A stretch of 64,000 bases of DNA from Halostella limicola (GCF_003675875.1 NZ_RCDI01000001.1:1302001-1366000); one strand, 5' to 3'; shown: positions 8,244-16,525, numbered from the stretch's first letter. The notes: generated by a model not told the origin, from the sequence alone. Translations and numbers: made by a program.

Positions 8244-8621
8244 ATGACAGACCAGGGACGCTCCACTCGCAAGCGTACGGGCGGCCGACTCCGACCCAAC
8301 TCCGACCGCAAGAAGCACCAGCTCGGTCGCCACCCGACCGAGACCCAGGTCGGCGAACCGAACCTGAAGACGACCAAGGCCCGCGGCAACACGACCAAGA
8401 CCCGCGCGCTCGCGACGAACGTCGCGCAGGTCGCCGCCGACGGCGAGACCGTCGAGGCCGAGATCGAGGACGTCGTCGAGAACCCGAGCAACCCGAACTA
8501 CGTGCGCCGGAACATCGTCACGAAGGGCGCCATCATCGAGACCTCCGAGGGGCGCGCCCGCGTCACCTCCCGCCCCGGCCAGACCGGACAGGTCAACGCC
8601 GTCCTCGTCGACGACGAGTAA
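8244..8621 (+). CDS. rps8e: 30S ribosomal protein S8e
   Basis: This is the small-subunit ribosomal protein S8e (125 aa). The lysine/arginine-rich N-terminus (S-T-R-K-R-T-G-G-R) and the R-K-K-H-Q-L-G-R-H-P-T-E-T segment are hallmark motifs. N-P-S-N-P-N-Y-V-R-R-N-I-V-T-K-G-A-I-I-E-T closes the conserved core. Length matches archaeal S8e, which lacks the long eukaryotic insertion. It is monocistronic here and is followed by a 325-bp palindrome-rich spacer. Confidence 0.97.
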   Translation: MTDQGRSTRKRTGGRLRPNSDRKKHQLGRHPTETQVGEPNLKTTKARGNTTKTRALATNVAQVAADGETVEAEIEDVVENPSNPNYVRRNIVTKGAIIETSEGRARVTSRPGQTGQVNAVLVDDE

Positions 8622-8712
8622 TCGCGCTTTCTCCTTTCGGTCACAGCGGTTTCGAGCGGTAGCTGTCGGTCACGGGTCGGTTACTGAGTGTGTTCCCCCG
8701 ACCACCCGGCCG

Positions 8713-8939
8713 CGCTGGCGTACGCGAGCGAAGCGAGCGTCGCCAGCGGACGGGGAAGGGCAGGCACTCAAAGCGTGCGCCGGCGACCGCCGGCGTCTTC
8801 ACGAGCGAAGCGAGTGAAGGCTCGTGAGGCCGAAGGCCTCACGGCGACTCGCGCAGACTAGCGGACCTTAGCGAGAATCGCGAAGCGATTCTGGCGGCGG
8901 ACATTGAAAGGGCGACGAAATCGCTGCCAAGCGATTTCG
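8713..8939. repeat. Tandem cluster of short-loop palindromes
   Basis: The spacer 8622-8946 has no credible gene but at least five hairpins. They are CGCTGGCG/CGCCAGCG at 8713-8748; CTTCAC/GTGAAG at 8797-8819; CGTGAGGCC-gaa-GGCCTCACG at 8823-8843; AGAATCGC-gaa-GCGATTCT at 8874-8892; and CGAAATCGC-tgccaa-GCGATTTCG at 8916-8939. GCGAAGC occurs at 8728-8734, 8805-8811 and 8880-8886. The array lies after the stop of rps8e (+) and the stop of the AbrB-PhoU gene (-), so it could provide termination or mRNA-end structure for both, or be a mobile REP-like array. Confidence 0.8.
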
Positions 8940-8946
8940 AGGGCTT

Positions 8947-9942
8947 TCAGGGACGTGGCGCGGCTTTCTGAAGCGCGGTCTCCGCGATGTTGCCGCCGTA
9001 GTCGGCGCTCCGGGACAGCGAGTCGACGACGAGGCCGAGCAGTTGCGCCTCCGCGGGGTTGAGGTCGCGCAGGAGTTCCCGGAGGTCGCCGGTGTGCTCG
9101 TCGATGGCGAGGATCGACTCGCGGGCCTCGTTCGCGAGTTCGGTCGCCCCGTCGGGATCGTCCATGAACAGCGCGTCCATCGCCTTGTCGATCACGGCCG
9201 AGGAGTCGTCGTGGGCGGACCGGAGGGCGTCGGCCACGTCGTCCGGGACCTCGTCCAGGTCGAGGCTGAGGTGGGCGATCTTCGCGGCGTGGTCGGCGAT
9301 CCGCTCCAGCTGCCGGGCGCTCGAGTGGTAGTCGAAACACACCTCGCGGGGGAGTCCGAGCTCCTTGGCGGCGCGGGGCGAGCGAAGCGTCGCACGGAAG
9401 ATCCGCGAGACGACGAACCAGAGCCGGTCCACGTCGTCGTCGCGCTCGATCACGTCGCGCGCGAGGTCGTCGTCGTTCTGGACCAGCGCCGCGACGGCGT
9501 CCTCGAGCATCGACCGCGAGATGAGCCGCATGCGCGTCACGGCGTTCTCGATCGACAGCTCCGAGGAGTCGAGCAGGTCCTGCAGGACGACACGCTCGCT
9601 CGTCTCCTCGAGCACCTCGACGCCGACGAGGCCCTGCACTGCCTCGCGGATGGCGCGGCGCTGGTCCGTCGAGATGCGCCCGGCCTCGAGCGCGATGATG
9701 TCGAACCCGCTGACGTACATCGTCATCACCGCGCGGGTCAGCTGTTCGCCCTTCAGGTCGGCGACGTCGAGCGTGCCCTCGGTGCGCTCGCTGTCGCTTC
9801 GGGGGGTCAACAGCAGGGAGTCGTCCTCGGGGTAGAACTCGACCTCGCTCCCGGCGCTGACGCCGTTGTCGGTCGCCCACGACTTCGGGAGAGAAACGGT
9901 GTACGTCGATCCGCCGGTGACCTGGACCTTGCGGGTCTCCAT
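8947..9942 (-). CDS. AbrB-domain/PhoU phosphate regulator
   Basis: This 331-residue protein has an N-terminal AbrB/SpoVT swapped-hairpin DNA-binding domain (residues ~1-47, K-V-Q-V-T-G-G-S-T-Y-T-V-S-L-P-K-S-W). A long helical PhoU-like region follows (~95-331), with a metal-binding E/D-rich repeat such as E-R-I-A-D-H-A-A-K-I. The AbrB-PhoU architecture is archaeal and suggests a direct transcription regulator of phosphate genes. It is transcribed divergently from pstS, and the two promoters share a GAGTATATA motif. ATG 9942 is used because upstream codons are AT-rich promoter DNA. Sensing of phosphate or PstB state is inferred. Confidence 0.85.
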   Translation of the reverse strand: METRKVQVTGGSTYTVSLPKSWATDNGVSAGSEVEFYPEDDSLLLTPRSDSERTEGTLDVADLKGEQLTRAVMTMYVSGFDIIALEAGRISTDQRRAIREAVQGLVGVEVLEETSERVVLQDLLDSSELSIENAVTRMRLISRSMLEDAVAALVQNDDDLARDVIERDDDVDRLWFVVSRIFRATLRSPRAAKELGLPREVCFDYHSSARQLERIADHAAKIAHLSLDLDEVPDDVADALRSAHDDSSAVIDKAMDALFMDDPDGATELANEARESILAIDEHTGDLRELLRDLNPAEAQLLGLVVDSLSRSADYGGNIAETALQKAAPRP

Positions 9943-9975
9943 ATGGTCAGTTCCGACTGTTGGAAAATAAATCCA

Positions 9976-9992
9976 CCTATATCTATATACTC
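9976..9992 (-). promoter_or_regulatory. Promoter of the AbrB-PhoU gene with a GAGTATATA element
   Basis: On the minus strand this reads GAGTATATAGATATAGG, about 35-50 bp before the start codon at 9942. It combines a TATA box with a 5' GAG that is repeated in the pstS promoter. It may be TATA/BRE only or may include a phosphate-response site. Confidence 0.55.
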
Positions 9993-10167
9993 TGCCGGAG
10001 GTCGGAGCGGATCGACAGGGATTGCGCGCGACAACTGACCGGATAACGGTTCTCTCCCTCAACAGTCTATCCTCGCTATCGCTCTGTTGCAGGCTCCAGG
10101 GCAGATTTTCCGGCTATCGCTCCGCTGTGATCGGAGTCCGATCGAGATCGTATCGCCGTCAAAATCT

Positions 10168-10189
10168 GAGTATATACATCTATATAGCT
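10168..10189 (+). promoter_or_regulatory. Promoter of pstS with a GAGTATATA element
   Basis: GAGTATATA at 10168-10176 is followed by CATCTATATAGCT, about 45-65 bp upstream of the pstS ATG. It repeats the element in the divergent promoter. Two further 12-bp repeats (GCTATCGCTCYG) lie at 10075-10086 and 10113-10124 and may be activator sites. Confidence 0.55.
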
Positions 10190-10233
10190 ATCATAGCAGG
10201 CTACTTATTACGTCTGGCCCCTCGTTTCGATCG

Positions 10234-11205
10234 ATGTCAGACACTACTGGGGAGTCGTCGAGCATATCGCGACGGAAGTTTATGGCCGCTTCTGGCGCAG
10301 CGACCGCTACCGCTCTCGCTGGCTGTGGCGGTGGCGGCGGAGGCGACGGCCTTTCCGGGTCGCTCACGATTTCCGGGTCGAGTACGGTTCACCCCGTGTC
10401 AGCGGCGATGGCCGAGGAGTTCCAGCGTGAGCACTCGGGCGTCGACATCTCGCTGAACAAGACCGGCACGGGCGGCGGTTTCAGCAAGCAGTTCTGTCCG
10501 GGCGACAGCGTCATCAACGGTGCTTCGCGGCCGATTACGGAGGACGAACAACAGACGTGTTCCGAGAACGGCGTGGAGCCGCTGGAGTTTCAGATCGCCA
10601 AGGACGCGGTGACCGTCGTCGTGAACCCGCAGGCCGACTGGGTCGATTGCATCACGGTCGACGAGCTCAACCAGATCTGGCAACCCGACGGCGCACAGCG
10701 GTGGAGCGACGTGCGCGACGACTGGCCCGACGAGGAGATTCAGCTGTACGGTGCCGCCTCCACTTCCGGGACGTTCGACTGGTTCAGCGAGTACGTCAAC
10801 GGCGAGTCCGGGCGTCACCGGAGCGACTACGAGGCTACCGAAAACGACAATCGCATCGTTCAGGGGGTCGAGGGCGACGAGTACGCGATGGGTTACTTCG
10901 GCTTCTCCTACTACGCCGAGAACCAGGACCGCGTCAAGGCACTGCAGATCGACGACGGCTCCGGCTGCGCAGAGCCGAGCCTGGAGAACGCCAAGGACGG
11001 CACCTACCCGATGGCTCGGCCGCTGTTCATCTACGCCGCCAAGAACGCACTCGAACGGGAGCCCGTCAGCGAGTTCCTACGGTTCTACCTCGAACAGTCG
11101 TCCAGCGAGCTGGTGAGCGACATCGGCTACGTGCCGTCCAGCGAGGAACAGCGGGACGAGAGCCTCGACAAGCTAGAGTCGAACATCGAGGACGTCTCCT
11201 CGTAG
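10234..11205 (+). CDS. pstS: Phosphate ABC transporter, substrate-binding lipoprotein
   Basis: This is the periplasm-equivalent phosphate receptor of the Pst system (323 aa). It has a Tat signal (S-R-R-K-F-M at residues 12-17) and a lipobox L-A-G-C with the anchoring Cys31, then a Gly-rich linker. The PBP fold begins G-S-L-T-I-S-G-S-S-T-V-H-P, the phosphate-binding loop of PstS. D-Y-E-A-T-E-N-D-N and A-M-G-Y-F-G-F-S-Y-Y-A-E are also family motifs. It is the first gene of the pstS-C-A-B-phoU operon. The start is fixed by the signal peptide. Confidence 0.95.
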   Translation: MSDTTGESSSISRRKFMAASGAATATALAGCGGGGGGDGLSGSLTISGSSTVHPVSAAMAEEFQREHSGVDISLNKTGTGGGFSKQFCPGDSVINGASRPITEDEQQTCSENGVEPLEFQIAKDAVTVVVNPQADWVDCITVDELNQIWQPDGAQRWSDVRDDWPDEEIQLYGAASTSGTFDWFSEYVNGESGRHRSDYEATENDNRIVQGVEGDEYAMGYFGFSYYAENQDRVKALQIDDGSGCAEPSLENAKDGTYPMARPLFIYAAKNALEREPVSEFLRFYLEQSSSELVSDIGYVPSSEEQRDESLDKLESNIEDVSS

Positions 11206-11251
11206 AGCGAGAAAGGATTATTTATCTGCCTACGACCAGAGGAACCCTTCA

Positions 11252-12190
11252 ATGAGTGGAGATCCAAGTAACGTCGATCTCACGGGCGGTGAGCAGGTCC
11301 GGACGGCCAAGGAGACGGCCGTCCGGGTCCTGTTTTTCGCCTGCGCGGCGCTGTCCGTCATCGTCACGTTCGGGATCGTCGCCACGTTGCTGTTCGACGC
11401 GCTCGAGTTCTTCGCGGACGTGTCTCCGGTGGCGTTCTACACCGGGACGAACTGGAGCCCGGAGATCAGACCGTACAGCTACGGCGTCCTCCCGCTGATC
11501 ACGGACACCCTGCTCGTGACGGTCCTCTCGGCGGCCGTTGCCCTCCCGATCGGCGTGGCGGCGGCGATATACCTGAGCGAGTACGCCACGACCCGCGTTC
11601 GGTCGATAATCAAACCCGCCCTCGAGGTCTTGGCCGGTATCCCGACGGTGGTTTACGGCTACTTCGCGCTGGTGTACATCACGCCCGCGCTCGACGCGTT
11701 CCTGCCCCTGTCGACGTTTAACGCGCTGAGCGCCTCTATCGTCGTCGGGATCATGATCGTGCCGATGGTCTCCTCCATCAGCGAGGACGCGATGAGTTCC
11801 GTTCCCGATTCGCTTCGACAGGCCGGTTACGGCATGGGCGCGACTAAGTTCGAGGTGTCGACCGGCATCGTGGTCCCGGCGGCGATCTCGGGCATCTTCT
11901 CGTCGTTCATCCTCGCCATCTCGCGGGCGATCGGCGAGACCATGATCGTCACGGTCGCCGCTGGGATGACGCCCCGTCTGGTGACGCCCGGGAACGTCGA
12001 CACCGTGATGTTCGAATCGATCCAGACGATGACTGCGGCGATGATCCAGCTCGGCCTGAGCGACGTCCCCAGCGGATCGACGTCGTACCAGGCACTGTTC
12101 GCGATCGGACTGACGCTGTTCGCGATAACCTTCGTCATGAACCTGATAAGCAACTGGGTGGCCGCGCGCTACCGGGAGGAGTACCGATGA
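11252..12190 (+). CDS. pstC: Phosphate ABC transporter permease PstC
   Basis: This 312-residue inner permease has six predicted membrane segments, starting ~23-50. The EAA loop near residues 180-200 (D-S-L-R-Q-A-G-Y-G-M-G-A-T) contacts PstB. G-I-P-T-V-V-Y-G-Y is typical of PstC/PstA. It heterodimerises with PstA. The stop codon overlaps the start of a 12-codon ORF (ATGA at 12187-12190), which in turn overlaps pstA. Confidence 0.95.
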   Translation: MSGDPSNVDLTGGEQVRTAKETAVRVLFFACAALSVIVTFGIVATLLFDALEFFADVSPVAFYTGTNWSPEIRPYSYGVLPLITDTLLVTVLSAAVALPIGVAAAIYLSEYATTRVRSIIKPALEVLAGIPTVVYGYFALVYITPALDAFLPLSTFNALSASIVVGIMIVPMVSSISEDAMSSVPDSLRQAGYGMGATKFEVSTGIVVPAAISGIFSSFILAISRAIGETMIVTVAAGMTPRLVTPGNVDTVMFESIQTMTAAMIQLGLSDVPSGSTSYQALFAIGLTLFAITFVMNLISNWVAARYREEYR

Positions 12191-12225
12191 TCGAACGACG
12201 CGGTCGAACGGAGGTGACCGCCTGA
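12187..12225 (+). CDS. 12-codon bridging ORF between pstC and pstA
   Basis: ATG at 12187 overlaps the pstC stop (ATGA). The ORF encodes M-I-E-R-R-G-R-T-E-V-T-A and its TGA (12223-12225) shares its last base with the pstA ATG (TGATG). All three reading frames differ. GGAGGTGA, complementary to the 16S rRNA 3' end, lies inside it at 12211-12218 and ends 6 bp before the pstA start, so the interval may work mainly as a ribosome-binding and coupling spacer. Whether the peptide is made is unknown. Confidence 0.3.
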   Translation: MIERRGRTEVTA

Positions 12226-13136
12226 TGGCGACGGGTACCGACGACCGCGACTGGTTCGGCACCGGGACGACGACGGGCGAAGTGAAGGGTAAAGCGTTCG
12301 AGTACGCCTGTCTCGGGGCGACCCTGTTCGGCATCCTCATGGTGATGGCGCTGCTGGCGTATGTGGTGTCCGACGCCCTCGCCCTCTTCGAACCGGAGGC
12401 ACCCTGGATCGACCTCGACTTCCTCACTAGCGCTCACTCGCGCTTCCCCGAACGGGCGGGAATCTACCCCGCGTTGATCGGGTCGATCATGATGCTCGTC
12501 GTGATCGCCCTGTCGGCGTTCCCCGTCGGGGTCGGTGCGGCGATCTACCTTGAGGAGTACGCCCCGGACAACAGGTTCACCAAGCTCATCGAGGTGAACA
12601 TCGGGAATCTCGCCGGCGTTCCGTCCGTCGTATACGGGCTACTCGGGCTCGCAGTGTTCGTACGGTATATCGGGATGGGGAGCGGGACGGTCGTGGTCGG
12701 CGGGTTCACCGTCGGGTTGCTCATCCTCCCGATCGTCATCATCTCGGCGCAGGAGGCGATCCGCGGCGTGCCGGACTCCATGCGTCAGGCGTCCTACGGG
12801 ATGGGTGCGACGCGTTGGCAGACCGTCAGGCGCGTCGTTCTCCCGGAGGCGCTCCCCGGCATTCTCACCGGCACGATCCTGGCGCTCGGCAGGGCGATCG
12901 GTGAGACCGCGCCTCTCATCATGGTCGGCGTCGCGACGACTGTGTTCAGTCCGCCGAACGGGTTCTTCGACAAGTTTAGCGCCATGCCGATGCAGATCTA
13001 CTCGTGGGTCGAGTACCCGTCCGAGGCGTTCCAGTACGGCGTGATGGCGGCCGGCGTCGTCACCCTGCTGGTAGTACTCCTCGCGATGAACGCGAGCGCG
13101 ATACTCATTCGGAACAAATATCAGCGGCGGCAATAA
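12225..13136 (+). CDS. pstA: Phosphate ABC transporter permease PstA
   Basis: This 303-residue permease has six predicted membrane helices. Shared motifs with PstC are [11 protein letters not shown] and the EAA loop [14 protein letters not shown], followed by [13 protein letters not shown]. It pairs with PstC to form the phosphate channel. The start is preceded by a GGAGGTGA ribosome-binding sequence, unlike the leaderless genes of the window, as expected for an internal operon gene. Confidence 0.95.
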   Translation: MATGTDDRDWFGTGTTTGEVKGKAFEYACLGATLFGILMVMALLAYVVSDALALFEPEAPWIDLDFLTSAHSRFPERAGIYPALIGSIMMLVVIALSAFPVGVGAAIYLEEYAPDNRFTKLIEVNIGNLAGVPSVVYGLLGLAVFVRYIGMGSGTVVVGGFTVGLLILPIVIISAQEAIRGVPDSMRQASYGMGATRWQTVRRVVLPEALPGILTGTILALGRAIGETAPLIMVGVATTVFSPPNGFFDKFSAMPMQIYSWVEYPSEAFQYGVMAAGVVTLLVVLLAMNASAILIRNKYQRRQ

Positions 13137-13138
13137 CC

Positions 13139-14014
13139 ATGTCACGAGAAGAAATGACCAGTGCCGACCCCGACCCAGATACGGACGACGAGTCTCTCAT
13201 CGCACCGAGTCCCGGGTCCGAGGCGGCCGGTCACGACGAGGCGACGGGCGTACAGCACGAGACACGAACGGTCATCGAGGCGCGCGATCTCGACGTCTTC
13301 TACGGCGACGAGCAGGCGCTCCAGAGCATCGACATCGGGATCCCGGCGAAGAAAGTCACCGCGATCATCGGCCCGTCGGGCTGTGGTAAATCGACGTTCC
13401 TGCGGTGTATCAACCGGATGAACGACCTCGTCGACGCGGCTCGGATCGAGGGCGACCTGCTTTTCGAGGGCAAGAACGTCTACGACGACGACGTCGATCC
13501 GGTCGTCCTGCGGCGTCGAATCGGGATGGTGTTTCAGGCCCCGAACCCGTTCCCGAAGAGCATCTACGACAACGTCGCCTACGGCCTCCGCATCCAGGAC
13601 GACACGGAGAACCTCGACGAGCGCGTCGAGCGCGCGCTCAAGCGGGCGGCGCTGTGGGACGAGGTGAAAGACCGCCTCGACGAGTCGGCGCTCGACCTCT
13701 CGGGCGGGCAGCAGCAGCGGCTCTGTATCGCCCGCGCCATCGCTCCCGACCCGGAGGTCCTGCTGATGGACGAGCCCGCGTCGGCGCTCGACCCCGTCGC
13801 CACCTCGCAGATCGAGGACCTCATCGAGGAGCTCGCCGAGGACTACACGGTCGTCATCGTCACCCACAACATGCAGCAGGCGGCCCGCATCTCCGACAAG
13901 ACGGCCGTCTTCCTCACCGGCGGCGAGCTCGTCGAGTTCGACGACACGAACAAGATCTTCGAGAACCCGGAGCACGAGCGCGTCGAAGATTACATCACCG
14001 GGAAGTTCGGATAG
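13139..14014 (+). CDS. pstB: Phosphate ABC transporter ATPase PstB
   Basis: This 291-residue ATPase energises phosphate import. The Walker A motif G-P-S-G-C-G-K-S-T is followed by [11 protein letters not shown], diagnostic of PstB. Later motifs are Q-loop V-F-Q-A-P-N-P-F-P, signature L-S-G-G-Q-Q-Q-R, Walker B V-L-L-M-D-E-P, D-loop S-A-L-D-P and H-loop V-T-H-N-M. The ~45-residue acidic N-terminal extension is longer than in bacterial PstB. Starts at 13139 and M6 are both possible. The gene lies 2 bp after pstA. Confidence 0.95.
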   Translation: MSREEMTSADPDPDTDDESLIAPSPGSEAAGHDEATGVQHETRTVIEARDLDVFYGDEQALQSIDIGIPAKKVTAIIGPSGCGKSTFLRCINRMNDLVDAARIEGDLLFEGKNVYDDDVDPVVLRRRIGMVFQAPNPFPKSIYDNVAYGLRIQDDTENLDERVERALKRAALWDEVKDRLDESALDLSGGQQQRLCIARAIAPDPEVLLMDEPASALDPVATSQIEDLIEELAEDYTVVIVTHNMQQAARISDKTAVFLTGGELVEFDDTNKIFENPEHERVEDYITGKFG

Positions 14015-14019
14015 ATCGT

Positions 14020-14697
14020 ATGGCGCGACAGAACTACCAGGACAAGCTGACGGAGCTCGAGGAGGACGTGCTCTACATGAGCGAGGTCGTCCTCGAGCGC
14101 CTCCGGATGGCGCTTGACTCCCTGGAACGGAAAGACGAGGACATGGCGTGGGAGGTCATCGACGGCGACGACGAGATAAACCGGATGTACCTCGGCCTCG
14201 AACAGGACTGCATCGACCTCCTCGCGCTCCAGCAGCCCGTCGCCAGCGACCTGCGGTTCATCGCGGCGACGTTCAAGATCATCACTGACCTCGAGCGCGT
14301 CGGCGACCTCGCGACCAACATCGGCGAGTACACCCTGCAGGCCAATCAGGACGTGTTCCCCGAGGTCGACGTACAGGAGATCGGCACCGTCACCCTCGAC
14401 ATGATCGAGGAGGCGATGGACGCCTACGCCCGCGAGGACACCGAGCAGTGCCGCGAGATCGCCGCGAGCGACGACGACCTCGACGCGCTCTGTGAACGCG
14501 CGAGCGAGACCGTCGTCCGCGACCTGATCGAGCGGGAACTGGAGACGACCGACGAGGAGGACGTCGAGGAACTGCTCCAGGACGTCTCGCGGCTCCTGCT
14601 CACGATCCGCGACCTCGAACGCGTCGGCGACCACGCCGTCAACATCTGCGCGCGGACGCTGTACATGGTCGAGAACGACGACGAACTGATCTACTGA
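14020..14697 (+). CDS. phoU: Phosphate signalling complex protein PhoU
   Basis: This 225-residue PhoU has two three-helix-bundle repeats. Each carries the metal-binding D-L-E-R-V-G-D motif: T-D-L-E-R-V-G-D-L-A-T-N-I in repeat 1 and R-D-L-E-R-V-G-D-H-A-V-N-I in repeat 2. In other organisms PhoU couples Pst activity to gene regulation and limits uptake. It is last in the operon, 5 bp after pstB. Together with the AbrB-PhoU protein on the other side of the locus, two PhoU-type modules frame the pst genes. Confidence 0.95.
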   Translation: MARQNYQDKLTELEEDVLYMSEVVLERLRMALDSLERKDEDMAWEVIDGDDEINRMYLGLEQDCIDLLALQQPVASDLRFIAATFKIITDLERVGDLATNIGEYTLQANQDVFPEVDVQEIGTVTLDMIEEAMDAYAREDTEQCREIAASDDDLDALCERASETVVRDLIERELETTDEEDVEELLQDVSRLLLTIRDLERVGDHAVNICARTLYMVENDDELIY

Positions 14698-14722
14698 GCC
14701 GCTCGCTTCTCCGCGATCTCTC

Positions 14723-15286
14723 TCACGTCTCGTCTACCGCGCTCACCGCGTCCTCGTCGAATTGCCAGGTCGTCTCGGACCGCCAGGTCGGCGCGTCGAC
14801 CCCGGGCAGCGTCCGCAGGCGAGGCCTGACCATCGCCCACCACGCGTCGGGGTCGTCGTAGCTGGCCGTCTGCGCCGGGTACACCTCCTCGCGGAACGCG
14901 GGCTCCTCGACCGTCCCTTCCTCGGCCAAGAAGTCGAACGCGGCGCGGACGGCGTCGCGTCGCCAGTCCCGCATCATGCCGCTGGTCCCCGGCACGTCGA
15001 GCGCGTCGATAGCGTCGTCGACGGAGCGTTCTGTCGGCTCCGGTTCGTCACCGAACGCGGACGTCGGACGGTACCAGACGGACGGGCCCTCGCCGGGACG
15101 CTTCCGGCGGACGCGCCACTCGTCAGCGAGTTCGACCAGTTTCGCCGCCGCTGTCTGCTCGGTCACGCCGGCGCGCTCGGCGATCGCCGCGGTCGGCAGC
15201 GGCGCGGCCCCCTCGAACACGTCGAGGATCCGGTCGTCGTCCAGCCCCTCGGCGTACGCCCACTGACGCTCCTCGTCTCCGCTCAT
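14723..15286 (-). CDS. Winged-helix DNA-binding protein, haloarchaeal
   Basis: The protein has 187 residues. An N-terminal winged-helix segment (residues ~17-70) has the pattern I-L-D-V-F, P-T-A-A-I-A-E-R-A-G-V-T-E-Q-T-A-A-A-K-L-V-E-L. The wing contains R-R-K-R-P-G-E-G-P-S-V-W-Y-R. The C-terminal half is Trp-rich (D-A-W-W-A-M-V-R-P-R-L) with no recognised domain. A role as local transcription regulator is likely from the HTH, but no target is evident. It converges with phoU across a 25-bp gap. Confidence 0.65.
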   Translation of the reverse strand: MSGDEERQWAYAEGLDDDRILDVFEGAAPLPTAAIAERAGVTEQTAAAKLVELADEWRVRRKRPGEGPSVWYRPTSAFGDEPEPTERSVDDAIDALDVPGTSGMMRDWRRDAVRAAFDFLAEEGTVEEPAFREEVYPAQTASYDDPDAWWAMVRPRLRTLPGVDAPTWRSETTWQFDEDAVSAVDET

Positions 15287-15408
15287 CGCGTCCGGATAGT
15301 GGCTCCCGGGGTTTGGTTCTTTAGGTGCGACGGACCGCCGGCGAACCCGGTCGACTGCCTAAATGATTTGGCTCGACGCTTTTTCCCCTGTCTCTCGAAG
15401 CGAGTCAC

Positions 15409-15762
15409 ATGGTCAAGAGCAACACGCGGTCCCCGCAGGACTCCTCCGCCGATTCCGCACGCGCGCCGAGCGACGACGTCTTCTCCGTACTCGCGGACCG
15501 GCGGCGGCGGCAGATACTCAGATATCTGCACGAGGCCGATCCCCCGGAGGGGCTCGAGTCCATCGCCGACGCAGTGGGCGACCGAGCCGGCGCTCCCCCG
15601 CGGCGGGAGTTGCGCATCGCGCTCCACCACAAGCACCTCCCGAAACTCGACGCGACCGGCCTGATCGAGTACGACGCCGGCGACAACCGCGTGGTCGACG
15701 CGGAGGGCGTCGAGTCGGTGTCGTCGTACCTCGACACCGCCGAGGAACTCGGCGAGTTCTGA
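15409..15762 (+). CDS. DUF7344 winged-helix regulator
   Basis: This 117-residue protein follows the DUF7344 layout: D-V-F-S-V-L-A-D-R-R-R-R-Q-I-L-R-Y-L, a variable middle, then the recognition segment L-H-H-K-H-L-P-K-L-D-A-T-G-L-I-E-Y-D and a wing. It resembles the protein at 36506-36877 (R-R-R-R-Y-A-L-A-Y-L and L-Y-H-N-H-I-P-K-L). The family is common in Halobacteria as stand-alone regulators. The TGA abuts the convergent kptA stop with no gap (TGATCA, 15760-15765). Confidence 0.8.
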   Translation: MVKSNTRSPQDSSADSARAPSDDVFSVLADRRRRQILRYLHEADPPEGLESIADAVGDRAGAPPRRELRIALHHKHLPKLDATGLIEYDAGDNRVVDAEGVESVSSYLDTAEELGEF

Positions 15763-16395
15763 TCACCCGTCGGTCGCCGTCAGGTACTCGGCGGGAACGC
15801 AGTCGGTCGTGTACGTGTCCCGCCCCCGCTTCGTGACACGCCGCCCGTCGGCCAGCATCGCCGCCGCGTCGACCCGCAGGACGACCGGATCCGGGGCGTG
15901 GCGCTCGCCGACCGACCGTGCGCCCGCCGTCGACGCGGAGAGGTGCACCTTCTGCCACCTCATCGGTTTGAGACCCTCGGCGAGGATGCTCTCGACGTTC
16001 TCCGGGGCGGTACCGTGGTAGAGTTCGTCCGGGACCGGCGCGTCCGTCGGCTCCAGCGAGACGTCGACCGAGTGCCCGTAGGCCGCCCTGACGCGGTCCC
16101 CGTCGCGCTCGAAGCGGCCCTTCGGGTCCGTCGCGACGACGCCCGCGACCGACTTCTCGTCCGCCCAGTCGTACTTCCCGGTCACCGCGTCGACCAGATC
16201 CGCGTACGGGGTCCACCCGGCGTCGTCGAGGGACAGTCCGGCGTCCGACGGGAAGTGCCGCAGCGCGCCGGAGAGGAACTTCGAGAGCCGAGTGCGGCGG
16301 CGGTCCGAGAGCACTCGGCGCCCGCCGTCGCCGCAGACCGGGCACTCGCCGCCGGCGAAGAAGCCGTGCGCCTCGCAGTCGCGAACTCCGGACAT
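15763..16395 (-). CDS. kptA: RNA 2'-phosphotransferase (Tpt1/KptA) with N-terminal zinc knuckle
   Basis: KptA transfers a 2'-phosphate from RNA to NAD+, releasing nicotinamide and ADP-ribose 1'',2''-cyclic phosphate. Family motifs are L-S-K-F-L-S-G-A-L-R-H (catalytic Arg and His), the L-Y-H-G-T segment, the L-K-P-M-R-W-Q-K-V-H-L-S-A-S NAD-binding region, and a final V-L-R-V-D-A. The first ~30 residues carry C-x(13)-C-P-V-C-G, an added zinc knuckle. Archaeal tRNA splicing uses a different ligase and leaves no obvious 2'-phosphate, so the natural substrate is uncertain. ATG 16395 gives 210 residues. Confidence 0.9.
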   Translation of the reverse strand: MSGVRDCEAHGFFAGGECPVCGDGGRRVLSDRRRTRLSKFLSGALRHFPSDAGLSLDDAGWTPYADLVDAVTGKYDWADEKSVAGVVATDPKGRFERDGDRVRAAYGHSVDVSLEPTDAPVPDELYHGTAPENVESILAEGLKPMRWQKVHLSASTAGARSVGERHAPDPVVLRVDAAAMLADGRRVTKRGRDTYTTDCVPAEYLTATDG

Positions 16396-16525
16396 GGGCG
16401 GCGGTAGTCGGCCGCGGGACAAAAGCGAAGCGAGACCCGGACAACGCGACGCCGAGGGGGCCGTCGCGACGCATTCCGAGCGACTGACAGTGGAGATTAA
16501 CTTGCTCAACGTCGCATTCACGTGC

